A DNA stretch of 64,000 nt from Raineyella sp. LH-20 (GCF_033110965.1 NZ_CP137003.1:1612001-1676000); one strand, 5' to 3'. Positions 36,233 through 46,273 are shown, numbered from the stretch's first letter. Numbers and translations: made by a program. Notes: generated by a model not told the origin, from the letters alone.

Positions 36233-36682
36233 ATGTTCACCTCGTTGCTGCCGCTGGTCATGCCGGGCCACATGGGGTTCGGCGGCCCGATGATGGGCCA
36301 CCACGCGTACGGTTATCCCATCTTCGGAGGCATTCTGATGATCCTCGGCCCGCTGCTCCTGGTCCTTCTCCTGATCTTCCTCTTCAAGCGGGCGGAACGG
36401 CGCGGCACCCCGCTGTTCGGCTGGGGTCCGGAGGGCCGCCCCGAGGGCGCCCCCGGCGCCTACCCGCACCACCATGGCCCGCACACGCCGCCGGCTCCCG
36501 AGGACGAGGCGCTGCGTACGCTCGCCAATCGCCTCGCCGCCGGTGACATCAGCCCGGAGGACTACCGCGACCGCGTCGACACGCTGCGGGCGACCCGGGC
36601 CCAGGCCACCGATCCGACCGCCGGCATGCCCTACCTGGGGCCCGAGGACAAGGGGCCGGAGCAGGGGGGCCAGCCGTCGTAG
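36233..36682 (+). CDS. Single-pass membrane protein with SHOCT domain
   Basis: 149 residues. A Met/Gly/His-rich N-terminus (MPGHMGFGGPMMGHHAYG) precedes one transmembrane helix (about 31-51), a Pro/His-rich linker, and a C-terminal SHOCT motif (ALRTLANRLAAGDISPEDY, about 86-104). SHOCT proteins often sit near envelope-stress systems, and this one is divergent from a sensor kinase. The Met/His run could bind copper; that is speculation. Confidence 0.75.
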   Translation: MFTSLLPLVMPGHMGFGGPMMGHHAYGYPIFGGILMILGPLLLVLLLIFLFKRAERRGTPLFGWGPEGRPEGAPGAYPHHHGPHTPPAPEDEALRTLANRLAAGDISPEDYRDRVDTLRATRAQATDPTAGMPYLGPEDKGPEQGGQPS

Positions 36683-36736
36683 CACGCGTCACGATCGAGC
36701 AAGAAGTCCACGACGATCCAGCAAGAAGTCCACGCG

Positions 36737-36766
36737 GGGTCCCGGTGCCGTACGGTGCCGGGACCC
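36737..36766 (+). terminator. Hairpin after the SHOCT gene
   Basis: GGGTCCCGG pairs with CCGGGACCC around a 12-base loop, 54 bp after the SHOCT stop and 25 bp before the YjgR-type gene. Upstream of it, AGCAAGAAGTCCACG is directly repeated. Confidence 0.5.
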
Positions 36767-36790
36767 GCGCCCGTTCGCTAGCCTGACCTC

Positions 36791-38395
36791 ATGAGCGACG
36801 CCACCGAGGCCATCCGCGAGGGATACACGTTCGACAGTGACGCCATCGAGCTGGGCGTGCTGGTGGCGGACGGGCAGCCCGTCCCCGACGTGAAGATCCG
36901 GCTCGCCCTGAGCATGCTGAACCGGCACGGCCTGGTCGCCGGGGCCACCGGCACCGGCAAGACCAAGACCCTGCAGCTGATCGCCGAGCAGATCTCCGCC
37001 GCCGGCGTGCCGGTCTTCGCCGCCGACATCAAGGGCGACCTGTCCGGTCTCGCCGCCCCCGGCGCCACGAGCGAGAAGCTGCTGGCCCGGACCACCGCGA
37101 TCGGCCAGGAGTTCACCCCGGCGGCCTGCCCGGTGGAGTTCTACGCGCTCGGCGGCCAGGGGACCGGGGTGCCGCTGCGGGCCACCGTCACCTCGTTCGG
37201 CCCGCTGCTGCTGTCGAAGGTGCTCGGCCTCAACGCCACCCAGGAGTCGTCGCTGTCCCTGGTCTTCCACTACGCCGACACCAACGGGCTGCTGCTGCTC
37301 GACCTCAAGGACCTCAACGAGCTGCTGAAGTTCCTGGTCTCCGACGAGGGCAAGGCCGAGCTGGCGGACCTCGGTGGGCTGGCGAAGGCCACCGTCGGTG
37401 TCATTCAGCGTCAGCTCGCCGCGCTGTCGGCCCAGGGCGGCGACGAGTTCTTCGGCGAGCCGGAGTTCGAGACCGAGGATCTGCTGCGTACGGCACCGGA
37501 CGGCCGCGGTCTGATCTCGCTGCTGGAACTGCCCGATCTGGCGCAGCGCCCGGCGCTCTTCTCCACCTTCCTGATGTGGCTGCTCGCCGATCTCTACCAG
37601 CACCTGCCCGAGGCCGGTGACCTGGACAAGCCGAAGCTGGTCTTCTTCTTCGACGAGGCGCATCTGCTCTTCGACGGCGCGTCGAAGGCGTTCCTGGACG
37701 CGATCGAGCAGACCGTACGGCTGATCCGCTCCAAGGGCGTCGGCGTCTTCTTCGTCACCCAGTCGCCGAAGGACGTCCCCGAGGACGTCCTCGCCCAGCT
37801 CGGGTCGCGGGTGCAGCACCAGCTGCGCGCCCACACCCCGAACGACGCGAAGGCGCTGAAGGCGGCGGTGGCGACCTACCCGAAGACCGACTACGACCTC
37901 GCCGAACGTCTCCAGCAGCTCGGCATCGGCGAGGCGATCGTCACCGTCCTCAACCCCGACGGCGCCCCGACCCCGGTGGCCTGGACCCGGATGCGGGCCC
38001 CGCAGGCCAGCATGGCGCCGTACGAGGCGGCGGCGATGACGGCGGCCGTCGAGGGCTCGCCGCTGCAGGCCCGCTACGGCACGACGATCGACCGGGAATC
38101 GGCGTACGAGGTGCTGAACGCGAAGCTGCAGGCCGGTGCGGCAGCGGCCGCCGCGGAACAGGCGGCGGCCGAACAGGCCGAGGTGGAGGCGCAGCAGGCC
38201 AAGGCCGAGGCCGCGCGGGCGAAGGCGGAGGCTGCGGCGGCCCGGGAGGCGGAGCGTACGACCCCCTCGCGGGCGCCCCGACGGGAGAAGTCGCTGATCG
38301 AGGAGATCAGCGAGAACACCCTGGTGCGCCAGATGGCCCGGTCGGCGGCGCGGGAGATCACCCGGTCGCTGTTCGGCGCCGGCAGGCGGCGCTGA
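36791..38395 (+). CDS. HerA-like ATPase of the YjgR/DUF853 family
   Basis: 534 residues. Walker A is GATGTGKTKTLQLIAEQ (about 52-68) and Walker B KLVFFFDEAHLLFDG (about 282-296), followed by a FVTQSPKDVPEDVLAQLGSR segment typical of DUF853. The C-terminal part (about 440-490) is an Ala/Glu-rich coiled coil (AEAARAKAEAAAAREAE). E. coli YjgR is the best-known relative; its cellular role is not established. The gene stands alone. Confidence 0.85.
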   Translation: MSDATEAIREGYTFDSDAIELGVLVADGQPVPDVKIRLALSMLNRHGLVAGATGTGKTKTLQLIAEQISAAGVPVFAADIKGDLSGLAAPGATSEKLLARTTAIGQEFTPAACPVEFYALGGQGTGVPLRATVTSFGPLLLSKVLGLNATQESSLSLVFHYADTNGLLLLDLKDLNELLKFLVSDEGKAELADLGGLAKATVGVIQRQLAALSAQGGDEFFGEPEFETEDLLRTAPDGRGLISLLELPDLAQRPALFSTFLMWLLADLYQHLPEAGDLDKPKLVFFFDEAHLLFDGASKAFLDAIEQTVRLIRSKGVGVFFVTQSPKDVPEDVLAQLGSRVQHQLRAHTPNDAKALKAAVATYPKTDYDLAERLQQLGIGEAIVTVLNPDGAPTPVAWTRMRAPQASMAPYEAAAMTAAVEGSPLQARYGTTIDRESAYEVLNAKLQAGAAAAAAEQAAAEQAEVEAQQAKAEAARAKAEAAAAREAERTTPSRAPRREKSLIEEISENTLVRQMARSAAREITRSLFGAGRRR

Positions 38396-38461
38396 GGTCG
38401 GCGGCGCTGAGGTCGGCGGCACTGAGGTCGGCGGCGCTGAGCCAGGCGGCGGACTCGACCA

Positions 38462-40936
38462 TCATGGCGTCACCGCCGAGGGGACGGCCGGCGCCGCCGG
38501 CTGCGGCCGGGGCAGGCGCAGGCGTTTGAGCGCCAGCGCGTTGACCGCGACGATCAGGCTGGATCCGGACATCGAGAGGGCGGCGATCTCGGGCCGCAGT
38601 GTCAGTCCCAGCGTGGCGAACGCGCCGGCAGCGATCGGGAGGGCGATGGTGTTGTAGCCGACCGCCCAGCCGAGGTTCTGGCGCATCTTCGCCACGGTGC
38701 CCCGGCCGATCCGCACCGCGGTCGGGACGTCGAGCGGATCGGAGCGCATCAGCACGACGTCCGCGGTCTCGATGGCGACGTCGATGCCCGCCCCGATCGC
38801 GATGCCGAGGTCGGCCTGGGCGAGCGCCGGGGCGTCGTTGACCCCGTCGCCGACCATGGCGACGCGCTTGCCCTGCCGCTGCAGCGCGGCGACCGTGGCG
38901 GCCTTGTCGCCGGGGAGCACCTCGGCGATGACGGTGTCGATCCCGAGCTGGGAAGCGATGCGTTCGGCGGTGGCGCGGTTGTCGCCGCTCAGCATCACGA
39001 CCTCCAGCCCGAGGTCGTGCATCTCGCGGACCGCGGTGGACGACGTCTCGCGAGGGGCGTCGGCCAGACCGATCACGCCTGCAGGGCGCCCGTCGACGGC
39101 GACGAGGACGGCGGTGCGGCCACTGGATGCCAGTGCGTCGCGGTCGGCCAGCAGCGGTGCGATGTCCACGCCCTGGGTGAGGAGGAGTCTCCGGTTGCCC
39201 ACCGCCACCCGGCGGCCGTCGACCGTGCCGAGCGCCCCGTAGCCGGCGACCGCCTCGAAGTCCTGCACCGCGGAGGCGGATCGGGCGCCGGAGGTGGCGG
39301 ATCGGTCGCCCGTGGGGACGTACGCGCGGGCGTACGCCACGACCGCCGACGCCAGGGGGTGTTCGGAGGCTGCCTCGACCGCAGCGGTGAGGGTGACCAG
39401 GTCCGCCTCGGAGAATCCGTCGGCGACGACCACGTCGGTGACCTCCGGGGCGCCCTTGGTGAGGGTGCCCGTCTTGTCCATCACGACGGTGTCGATCTTG
39501 GCCGCCGTCTCGATCGCGGCCGCGTTCTTGAACAGCACACCGCGCTTCGCGCCGAGGCCGCTGCCGACCATGATCGCCGTGGGGGTCGCCAACCCCAGAG
39601 CGTCGGGACAGGTGATCACCACGACGGTGATCGCGTACAGCAGCGCCACCCCGACCGGCGCTCCGGCGAGCAGCCAGACCGCGAAGGTGCCGGCGCCGCC
39701 GACCAGGGCGACGAGGACCAGCCAGAAAGCGGCCCGGTCGGCGAGGCGCTGCCCGGGGGCCTTGGAGTTCTGCGCCTCCTGGACCAGGACGACGATCTGG
39801 GCGAGGGCCGTGTCCGCGCCGACCTTGGTGGCGCGGATACGCAGGGCTCCCGTGGTGTTGAGGGAGGCCCCGATCACCTCGTCACCGACCGCCTTGGTCA
39901 CCGGGAGGCTTTCCCCGGTGACCATCGACTCGTCGATCTCCGAGCGACCCTCGACGACCACACCGTCGACCGGCACCTTCCCTCCGGGCCGGATGACGAC
40001 CACGTCGCCGACCAGGACGTCGGCGGTCGGGACGTCCTGCTCGACCCCCTCGCGGACCACCGTCGCCCTGGGCGGGGCCAGGTCGAGGAGCGTACGGATC
40101 GCGTCGTTCGCGCCGCCCCGGGCGCGCATCTCGAACCAGTGCCCGAGCAGGACGAACGCGGCCAGGATGGCCGCGGCCTCGTAGAAGACCTCCCCGCCAC
40201 CGGTGAGGGTGACCCCGAGGCTGTAGAGCCAGCCGGTGCCGATGGCCACCGCGACCAGCACCATCATGTCCAGGGTGCGGTTGCGCAGGGCTCGCCACGC
40301 CCCGTCGAAGAAGATCCACGACGAGTAGAAGACGACCGGGAGGCTCAGCAGGAGCTGCCAGACGTCGTCGCGCACTCCGAAGGGCGCCGGGACGGGGAAG
40401 CCCAGCACGACCCGCCCGATCGGCGACCACAGCGTGACGAGGGCGCCGAGCACCACGGCCACCAGGAACCGGTTGCGCATGTCGCGGACCATGCTCGCCA
40501 TGGACATGCCGGCGTGTCCGCCGTGTCCCATCGCGTTGTGCGGGCTGATGGTCTGCGTCTGCCGGGTGGTCGGCAGATCGTGGGCTGTGTGCGCGGCCTG
40601 CGCGGCCTGCGCGGCGTGGCCCGTGTGTCCGGCGTGCTCGGCCTGCCCGGCGTGGCCCGCAGCGGTGGCCTCGGCCGAGGCGGTGGGCTCGGTCATCGGC
40701 TCGCACAGGTGTTCCGGAAGGGAGCGGCCGGCGCAGTGGTAGCCGCATTCGCGGATCCAGTCGGCCAAGTCCCGCACCGAGGTCGACTCGGGATCGTACG
40801 TCACGGTGGCGGTCTGGTTCATGGCGTTCGCGTCCACACCGACCACGCCTGGGCGACTCAGCAGTGTCTTCTCGATCGCCGCCTCGGACGTGGCCCAGTG
40901 CAGACCGGTGACCGTGAGGGTGGTGCGCCGGACCAT
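38462..40936 (-). CDS. Copper-type P1B ATPase with CPD metal motif
   Basis: 824 residues from ATG at 40936, which has GGAGG at ideal spacing. An HMA-like N-terminal domain lacks the CxxC pair ([12 protein letters not shown]) but is followed by [18 protein letters not shown] and a His-rich linker ([16 protein letters not shown]). Eight membrane helices are expected. Other features are the actuator TGES, metal-site motif [12 protein letters not shown] in helix 6, phosphorylation site [10 protein letters not shown] motif SEHPLA and [10 protein letters not shown]. Family members export Cu. CPD instead of CPC or CPH marks a less-studied subgroup. A CsoR-like operator overlaps the promoter. Confidence 0.9.
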   Translation of the reverse strand: MVRRTTLTVTGLHWATSEAAIEKTLLSRPGVVGVDANAMNQTATVTYDPESTSVRDLADWIRECGYHCAGRSLPEHLCEPMTEPTASAEATAAGHAGQAEHAGHTGHAAQAAQAAHTAHDLPTTRQTQTISPHNAMGHGGHAGMSMASMVRDMRNRFLVAVVLGALVTLWSPIGRVVLGFPVPAPFGVRDDVWQLLLSLPVVFYSSWIFFDGAWRALRNRTLDMMVLVAVAIGTGWLYSLGVTLTGGGEVFYEAAAILAAFVLLGHWFEMRARGGANDAIRTLLDLAPPRATVVREGVEQDVPTADVLVGDVVVIRPGGKVPVDGVVVEGRSEIDESMVTGESLPVTKAVGDEVIGASLNTTGALRIRATKVGADTALAQIVVLVQEAQNSKAPGQRLADRAAFWLVLVALVGGAGTFAVWLLAGAPVGVALLYAITVVVITCPDALGLATPTAIMVGSGLGAKRGVLFKNAAAIETAAKIDTVVMDKTGTLTKGAPEVTDVVVADGFSEADLVTLTAAVEAASEHPLASAVVAYARAYVPTGDRSATSGARSASAVQDFEAVAGYGALGTVDGRRVAVGNRRLLLTQGVDIAPLLADRDALASSGRTAVLVAVDGRPAGVIGLADAPRETSSTAVREMHDLGLEVVMLSGDNRATAERIASQLGIDTVIAEVLPGDKAATVAALQRQGKRVAMVGDGVNDAPALAQADLGIAIGAGIDVAIETADVVLMRSDPLDVPTAVRIGRGTVAKMRQNLGWAVGYNTIALPIAAGAFATLGLTLRPEIAALSMSGSSLIVAVNALALKRLRLPRPQPAAPAVPSAVTP

Positions 40937-40976
40937 GGGCGGGCCTCCTGACCTCGGCATGCCTCCACTGTAGCCA

Positions 40977-40995
40977 TATACCCCGGTGGGGTATA
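40977..40995. promoter_or_regulatory. CsoR-type copper operator
   Basis: TATACCCC-GGT-GGGGTATA is a perfect inverted repeat around a 3-bp centre and matches the known CsoR box (G-tract/C-tract with TATAC ends). It lies 41 bp upstream of the copper ATPase start. No csoR gene is in the window, so the repressor is encoded elsewhere. Confidence 0.85.
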
Positions 40996-41091
40996 CGGGT
41001 ACGACATGGCCTTCCCTGAGTCCTGCTCGGGTCGTCGCCATCCTGTCGTGGCCCCCCGAGTCCTGTCGCGATCCTGCACCCTAGACTCTCA

Positions 41092-41105
41092 TTTGTCCGA
41101 ACAAA
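41092..41105. promoter_or_regulatory. Near-palindrome before the MFS gene
   Basis: TTTGTCCGAACAAA (12 of 14 positions symmetric) overlaps the region just upstream of the ribosome site of the MFS gene. It stands out in GC-rich DNA and may be an operator of a GntR- or TetR-type regulator. No adjacent regulator gene is present. Confidence 0.4.
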
Positions 41106-41122
41106 GAGGGGTTGTGGTCACT

Positions 41123-42388
41123 ATGTCACGCCGGGGACGGATCTGGGGACTGGTCCCGGTCGGCGCCATGCTGCTGCTGGCCCTGGTGTTGCGTGCGCCG
41201 GTGGCAGTGGTGCCGCCGTTGCTGCCGCAGTTCCAGTCCGCGCTGCATCTGGGCACGGTGCAGGCGGCGCTGCTGACCAGCATCCCGGTGCTGTGTTTCG
41301 GCCTGGTCACCCCGGCGGTCTCGCAGCTGGTGCACTGGCTGGGGATCAACCACGGTGTCGCCTGGGGTCTGGCCGCCGTCGTCGTCGGCTCGCTGGTGCG
41401 GGTCGACGGCACGATCGTCGGGCTCTACGCCGGCACGGTGCTGATCGGGCTCGGACTGACCATCGGCAACCTCGGCGTGCCGATGCTGATCAGCCGCCAG
41501 TACCGCCGCCGCGCCGCCCTGCTCACCGGCGCCTACTCGGCGACCATCAACATCGCGGTGACCGTCGCCACCGCGACCGCGGTCCCGGTGGCGGCGTTCG
41601 TCGGCTGGCAACGGTCGTCGGCACTGTGGGGGACGGTCATCGGTGGTGTCGCCCTGGCCGTCTGGCTGGTCGTCTATCCGCCCGGCGTGCGCGGTGCCCG
41701 AGGGGTCTTCCGCCGGCACCTCGGCCTGGAGACACCGGCGCAGACCGTCCGCGAGGGCCGCGCCGCGCTGCGTACGGCGGGCCCGGGTCCGGCGCTGCGG
41801 CGCTGGCCACTCGCCTGGCTGCTGGCCGCGGCGTTCTCCGGCCACACGCTGGCCTACTACGCGGTGACCTCCTGGCTGCCGTTGGCGCTGGTGGATCTGC
41901 GGCAGATGAGTGCCGGGTCGGCGGGTGTGGGTGCGGCGATCTTCCAGGCGGCCGGCATCGTCGGCCCGTTCGCGACCTCCTGGCTGGTCGACGGCCGTCA
42001 CTGGTCACTCACCCGTACGGCCCTGCTCACCGGCGTCGGCTGGGCGGCGCTGCCGGTCGGCATCGTGCTCGCTCCCGCGGGGTGGGTGGTGTGGAGCGTG
42101 GTGGGCGGTCTGTCCCAGGGAGCGTTCTTCACCCTGGTCTTCGTCATCGTCGTACGCCGCACCCGCACCGTGGACGACAACCGGCGGCTGACCGCCATGG
42201 TGCAGACGATCGGCTACTCGGTGGCCGCGACCGGCCCGGTGGTGATGGGGTGGGTGCACGACCACCTCGATGCCTGGGGCCCGTCGTTCCTGGTGGTGCT
42301 GGCGGCGATCGTGGTGATGATCGCCGCCGTCGTCGCTGCGCTGCGGGACCGCAGCGTGCCGGCGGAGGGGCCGGGCCCGGCCGCCTGA
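41123..42388 (+). CDS. MFS transporter (CynX/NimT-like)
   Basis: 421 residues from ATG at 41123 (GTG at 41114 also possible). Twelve hydrophobic helices and a short N-terminal LRAPVAVVPPLLPQ characterise the CynX/NimT branch of the major facilitator superfamily, which includes cyanate and nitroimidazole transporters. The conserved GLGLTIGNLGVPMLISRQYR loop lies near residue 110-130. The substrate is unknown. It is convergent with the phosphofructokinase gene. Confidence 0.85.
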   Translation: MSRRGRIWGLVPVGAMLLLALVLRAPVAVVPPLLPQFQSALHLGTVQAALLTSIPVLCFGLVTPAVSQLVHWLGINHGVAWGLAAVVVGSLVRVDGTIVGLYAGTVLIGLGLTIGNLGVPMLISRQYRRRAALLTGAYSATINIAVTVATATAVPVAAFVGWQRSSALWGTVIGGVALAVWLVVYPPGVRGARGVFRRHLGLETPAQTVREGRAALRTAGPGPALRRWPLAWLLAAAFSGHTLAYYAVTSWLPLALVDLRQMSAGSAGVGAAIFQAAGIVGPFATSWLVDGRHWSLTRTALLTGVGWAALPVGIVLAPAGWVVWSVVGGLSQGAFFTLVFVIVVRRTRTVDDNRRLTAMVQTIGYSVAATGPVVMGWVHDHLDAWGPSFLVVLAAIVVMIAAVVAALRDRSVPAEGPGPAA

Positions 42389-42485
42389 TCTGTCCGCCGG
42401 CGGTCGCTGCAAGCGCGCGCGGGTACGTCCGTCGCCCCGCCGGTGCCAGCAGGTCGGCCGGTCAGTCACCTCCCCAGCAGGCGGA

Positions 42486-43616
42486 TCAGTCGCCCATGCA
42501 GGTGCCGACGTGCCGGGCGGCCAGCAGCCAGGGATGGTCGAGCGGCACCGTCTTGAGGTTGCCGGCGACGTCCTCCAACGGCACCGGCACGGCCGCCTGC
42601 CCCTGGGCCGCGACCGTCACCCCGAAGTGTCCCTCGGCCACCAGCCCGGCACCGGCCCCGCCGAGCAGCGTGCCCAGCAGCCGGTCCTCGGCGTCCGGGG
42701 TGCCGCCGCGTTGGACGTAGCCCAGCACGGTGACCCGCGACTCCAGCCCGGTCGCCGCCTCGAGCGCCTCGGCCAGGTCGAAGGCGTTGCTGCGGTGGGC
42801 GGCGACCACGGCGTTGAGGTGACTCTTGGCGGCGGCCTTCGCCTCCGGGGTGGACGCGCTGCGGATCAGCGCCTCGGCGGCGGCCAGGTCGGCGGTGCGC
42901 TTGATGTCGCGGGCACCCTCGGCGATCGCGACCACGGAGAAGTTGTGGCCGCCGGCGGCCCGCTCCTGGATGGAGGCCGCGACCGACTCGATGGTGTAGG
43001 GGATCTCCGGCAGCAGAATGATGTCGGCGCCGCCGGCGATCCCGGCTCCCAGCGCCAGCCAGCCCGCCTTGTGGCCCATCGTCTCCACCACGATGATCCG
43101 GTGGTGCGAGTGGGCGGTCGAGTGCAGCCGGTCGATCGCCTCGGTCGCGATGCCCAGCGCGGTGGAGAAACCGAAGCTGGTCTCGGTGTGGGCGATGTCG
43201 TTGTCGATCGTCTTGGGCAGATGGATGATGTTCAGCCCGGCCTTGGCCAGCCGCAGGGCGTTCTTGGCCGTCCCGCCGCCGCCGATGCACACCAGCGCGG
43301 CGAGCCCGTCCTTCTCGTAGTTGTCGACGATGGTGGGCACCATGTCGACGACCTCGTCGCCGATCTTCATCTTGTGCGGCTTGTCCCGGGAGGTGCCGAG
43401 GATGGTGCCGCCGGTGGTGAGGATGCCGGACAACGCCACCGAGTCCAGATCGAGGAGGCGATTGTCCGCCAGGCCGCGGATGCCGTCGCGGAAGCCGATC
43501 ACCTCCATGCCGTGGTGGCCGATGGCCGCCTTGCCGAATCCCCGGATCGCTGCGTTGAGGCCGGGGCTGTCGCCGCCGGCCGTCAGCACCCCCACCCGCC
43601 GCTTCTGCTTGCTCAT
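42486..43616 (-). CDS. 6-phosphofructokinase, group III (mixed-substrate type)
   Basis: 376 residues. It phosphorylates fructose-6-phosphate in glycolysis. Features: [15 protein letters not shown] at the N-terminus, [10 protein letters not shown] where E. coli has GGDGS, and the catalytic PKTIDND, with Lys in place of the Gly of ATP-PFK. The [11 protein letters not shown] segment also fits the actinobacterial PPi/ATP group. Lys before TIDND is linked to PPi use, while Gly at the second position of the GGxG motif is linked to ATP use, so the phosphate donor cannot be settled by eye. Confidence 0.9.
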   Translation of the reverse strand: MSKQKRRVGVLTAGGDSPGLNAAIRGFGKAAIGHHGMEVIGFRDGIRGLADNRLLDLDSVALSGILTTGGTILGTSRDKPHKMKIGDEVVDMVPTIVDNYEKDGLAALVCIGGGGTAKNALRLAKAGLNIIHLPKTIDNDIAHTETSFGFSTALGIATEAIDRLHSTAHSHHRIIVVETMGHKAGWLALGAGIAGGADIILLPEIPYTIESVAASIQERAAGGHNFSVVAIAEGARDIKRTADLAAAEALIRSASTPEAKAAAKSHLNAVVAAHRSNAFDLAEALEAATGLESRVTVLGYVQRGGTPDAEDRLLGTLLGGAGAGLVAEGHFGVTVAAQGQAAVPVPLEDVAGNLKTVPLDHPWLLAARHVGTCMGD

Positions 43617-43741
43617 CGGATCCTCCTCACGCTCATCCTCCACAGCCTAACGGCAGCGGCGTACGCCGAGGCGGGGCTCGGCGTAGGTCATGTCCTGGTC
43701 GTACGACACGGACCGGGGCGTACGTCATGTGGGGTCGAGCG

Positions 43742-43826
43742 TCACGCGGGAGTCGTACGCCCCGGACCGGTCCACCCGGGAGCCCCCCGACGCCCCGGCG
43801 TACGTCACGCGGGAGTCGTACGCCCC
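43742..43826. repeat. 22-bp direct repeat including the end of the amidohydrolase gene
   Basis: TCACGCGGGAGTCGTACGCC plus CC occurs at 43742-43763 and 43805-43826. The second copy is the last seven codons and stop of the amidohydrolase gene, so the first looks like a duplicated gene tail downstream of it. More diverged GCGTACGTCATG words are nearby. Confidence 0.6.
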
Positions 43827-44854
43827 AGCAGACCGGCCGCTGTCGCGCCGAGGATCGCGGTGACCTCCGCCGCTCCCAGTCCGGCCGAGCCGACGAAGCC
43901 GACCGGGTCCTTCTCGGCCAGGTCGAACGGGTGGTCGGTGCCGAGCAGGACATGGTCGGCACCGACGGTGTCGACGAGGTGGCGCAGCGCGTCGGGGCTG
44001 AAGACGGCCGTGTCGTAGTAGAGCCGGTCGAACAGCTGCGACGGCGGCACCGCGGTGGTGTGCGCGACCGGCTTGCGGTCCCAGCCCATGTCGAGCCGGC
44101 TGCGCAGGTCGCCGAGGCAGCCGCCGCCGTGCGCCAGGCAGAGGGTCAGCGGCGTACGCTCCAGCACTCCGCTGAACGCCAGGCGGGCCGTCGCGAGCGC
44201 GGTGTCCATCGGGTAGCCGAGGAGCTGCGGGAACCAGTAGTCCTTCATCCGCGCCGGCGCGGGCATCCCGGACGGATGCAGGAAGACGAAGGTGCCGCGC
44301 TCGCTGAGCAGCTGCCACAGCGGGCTGTTCACCGGGTCGTCGAGGTCGCGGCCGGCGCCTTGTGAGCCGATGGCGATGCCGGCGAAGCCGAGGGCGTCCA
44401 GGCACCGGCGGGCCTCCTCTGCCGCGCCGGGCCAGCCCAGCGGCACCGCGCCGAGCGGCAGCAGGCGGCCCGGCGCCGCGGCACAGTAGGCGGCCAGGGC
44501 GTCGTTGCCGCGCCGGATCACCTGCGCGACGAGGTCTTGGTCCTGGCTCTGGGTGGCGAAGAGGAACGGCGGCAGCGACACCAGCTCGACGTCGACACCG
44601 GTGGCGTCCATTTCGCGCAGCCGCTCGGCCGGGTCGTGCATCGACCGGGCCAGCGGCAGCGGGGCGCCCGGACCGACTCCGGAGATCTTCGGGTCGAGGA
44701 CGACGATGTGGTCATCGGCACGGGACAGGTCGCACAGGCCCTCCGCGGCCAACCACTGCAGCACCGGCAGTGGCATCGCGTGGGCGTGGACGTCGATCAC
44801 CGGGGCAGTGGGGCGGCCGGGGGGCGCCGGGGCGGGGCGCGCGGGGTCGGTCAT
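43805..44854 (-). CDS. Amidohydrolase-family (ACMSD-type) decarboxylase or hydrolase
   Basis: 349 residues from ATG at 44854. It begins with the metal-binding IDVHAHAMP (HxH), has TFVFLHPSGMP (third His) and LAHGGGCLG, and ends with the Asp motif VLLGTDHPFDLAEKDP. This is the amidohydrolase_2 pattern of ACMSD, gamma-resorcylate and carboxyvanillate decarboxylases and 4-oxalomesaconate hydratase-type enzymes. The LigA/LigB genes upstream suggest a role in aromatic-acid catabolism just before or after ring opening. The exact reaction is open. Confidence 0.8.
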   Translation of the reverse strand: MTDPARPAPAPPGRPTAPVIDVHAHAMPLPVLQWLAAEGLCDLSRADDHIVVLDPKISGVGPGAPLPLARSMHDPAERLREMDATGVDVELVSLPPFLFATQSQDQDLVAQVIRRGNDALAAYCAAAPGRLLPLGAVPLGWPGAAEEARRCLDALGFAGIAIGSQGAGRDLDDPVNSPLWQLLSERGTFVFLHPSGMPAPARMKDYWFPQLLGYPMDTALATARLAFSGVLERTPLTLCLAHGGGCLGDLRSRLDMGWDRKPVAHTTAVPPSQLFDRLYYDTAVFSPDALRHLVDTVGADHVLLGTDHPFDLAEKDPVGFVGSAGLGAAEVTAILGATAAGLLGRTTPA

Positions 44855-44933
44855 GGGGCTCCTTGGGCCGTACGGACGGGTGATGAGACGCGCGGTCGAC
44901 GCACGGTGGAGGACACCGTGCGTCGGTGGTCGG

Positions 44934-45800
44934 TCAGGGGACGAAGATGCTGGCCGGGGCCGGGGAATCCTGGTGGCCGACGGGTTCGTGCAGGACGACG
45001 CCCATGCCGTTGATCCACTCACCGATCGGCTCGTAGTCCAGCGCGGTCGTCCGCGCCCCGGGCATCGCCGCGGAACAGGCCACCCAGGCGCGGACCTCGC
45101 CGGTGCCGTTGCCGGCCAGCAGCAGTTCCTCGTTGCCGAGGTCGAGCAACTCCGGCGGGCAGCCGAGCTCGAGCTGGCGCAGGAACCACAGGTCGAAGTC
45201 CTCGTCGATGTCGCCGACGCGTGGTTCGCCGACGAAGTGCGACAGGCCGCCGGCGCCCACCACCGCGACCCGCTCCAGGCCGTCGTACGCCCGGATCGCC
45301 TCGCCGAGTGCGGTGCCGACGTCGTACGCCTGGCGCAGCGTCATCAGCGGCGGGGTGGTGCAGTTCATCACGATGGGGACCAGCGGCAGATCGGCGGCGG
45401 GCGACAGTGCGTGGTAGACGGTCATGAAGCCGTGATCGACGGTGAGGCGGTGCGACAGCGACGGCAGGACGCCGCGCTCCATCGTCCCGGTCAGGATCGC
45501 CTCGGCCAGCCCCGGGGCCCCGGGGACGATGGTCCGCGGGATGCCCAGCCACTTCTCCACCGGGCCGAGGTGGGTCTCGCCGACACCGACGCAGAGCTGC
45601 GGCAGGTTGTCGAGGAAGAAGTTGGTGAAATGCTCTCCGGACAGCAGCACCACGGCCTGCGCCCCGGAGGCCTCGACGCGGTGGCGGACGTCGTCGAGCG
45701 CGGCGAAGAACCGCTCGCGCATCGCCGGCGGCGCGGACTCGGGATTGGCCGACATCATCGGCGCGTGCGACGCCGAGTAGCCCAGCACGATCTCGGCCAT
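44934..45800 (-). CDS. Extradiol ring-cleavage dioxygenase, LigB-type catalytic subunit
   Basis: 288 residues. The class III extradiol dioxygenase (PF02900) fold is indicated by GYSASHAPMM (first iron His), LLSGEHFTNFFLDNLPQLC (second His) and VDHGFMTVYHAL. LigB of protocatechuate 4,5-dioxygenase is the model. It cleaves a catechol-type ring next to a hydroxyl using Fe(II). The start overlaps the stop of the LigA-like gene, so the two subunits are coupled. Substrate (protocatechuate, gallate or other) not decidable here. Confidence 0.85.
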   Translation of the reverse strand: MAEIVLGYSASHAPMMSANPESAPPAMRERFFAALDDVRHRVEASGAQAVVLLSGEHFTNFFLDNLPQLCVGVGETHLGPVEKWLGIPRTIVPGAPGLAEAILTGTMERGVLPSLSHRLTVDHGFMTVYHALSPAADLPLVPIVMNCTTPPLMTLRQAYDVGTALGEAIRAYDGLERVAVVGAGGLSHFVGEPRVGDIDEDFDLWFLRQLELGCPPELLDLGNEELLLAGNGTGEVRAWVACSAAMPGARTTALDYEPIGEWINGMGVVLHEPVGHQDSPAPASIFVP

Positions 45801-46273
45801 CATGCCTCCTGGGGGTGGGAGCTGGCGGTCCGGCTCGGGTCGGTGGTGGTCGGGACGGTGACGGTGGCCGGGGCGCTGACGGTGCCCGGGGTGCTGACCG
45901 GAGCAGTGGCGGCGGGCGCGGCGGCCACGGGCTGCCCGAGGTGGAAGCGGCCGTAGGCGTCCAGACGGCCGTCGGCCCGGGAGCCGAATCCTTGCCAGCG
46001 GGTCTCGCCGGTGACGACGTCGGAGCCGGCCGGGAAGAGCACGCGGTAGTCGGCCCGCTTCCAGCCGTTGGCCCGGCAGTAGGCGTTGATCAGCACGGGG
46101 TGCACCGCGTGGGTGTGGAAGGCGGCCACGTCGCCGGCGGTGAGGGCCGTACGCTCCGCGTCGGTGAGGTCGTAGCCCTCGACGCGCGCCTGGTCGGGGC
46201 GGGCGGTCGTGTCCGGCTCCTCGAGCCGGCGCAGATGGTCGAACAGGCACTGCTGCAGCTGGTAGCGGCTCAT
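45800..46273 (-). CDS. LigA-type small subunit of extradiol dioxygenase
   Basis: 157 residues from ATG at 46273. Residues 1-108 match the LigA alpha-subunit fold: YQLQQCLFDHLRRLEEPD, the DLTDAERTALTAGDVAAFH helix and VHPVLINAYCRANGW. The C-terminal 45 residues are Ala/Pro/Thr-rich and unusual for the family. It caps the LigB active site in known enzymes. First gene of a ligA-ligB-amidohydrolase operon. The leader upstream contains three 17-bp repeats (46367-46417). Confidence 0.8.
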   Translation of the reverse strand: MSRYQLQQCLFDHLRRLEEPDTTARPDQARVEGYDLTDAERTALTAGDVAAFHTHAVHPVLINAYCRANGWKRADYRVLFPAGSDVVTGETRWQGFGSRADGRLDAYGRFHLGQPVAAAPAATAPVSTPGTVSAPATVTVPTTTDPSRTASSHPQEA

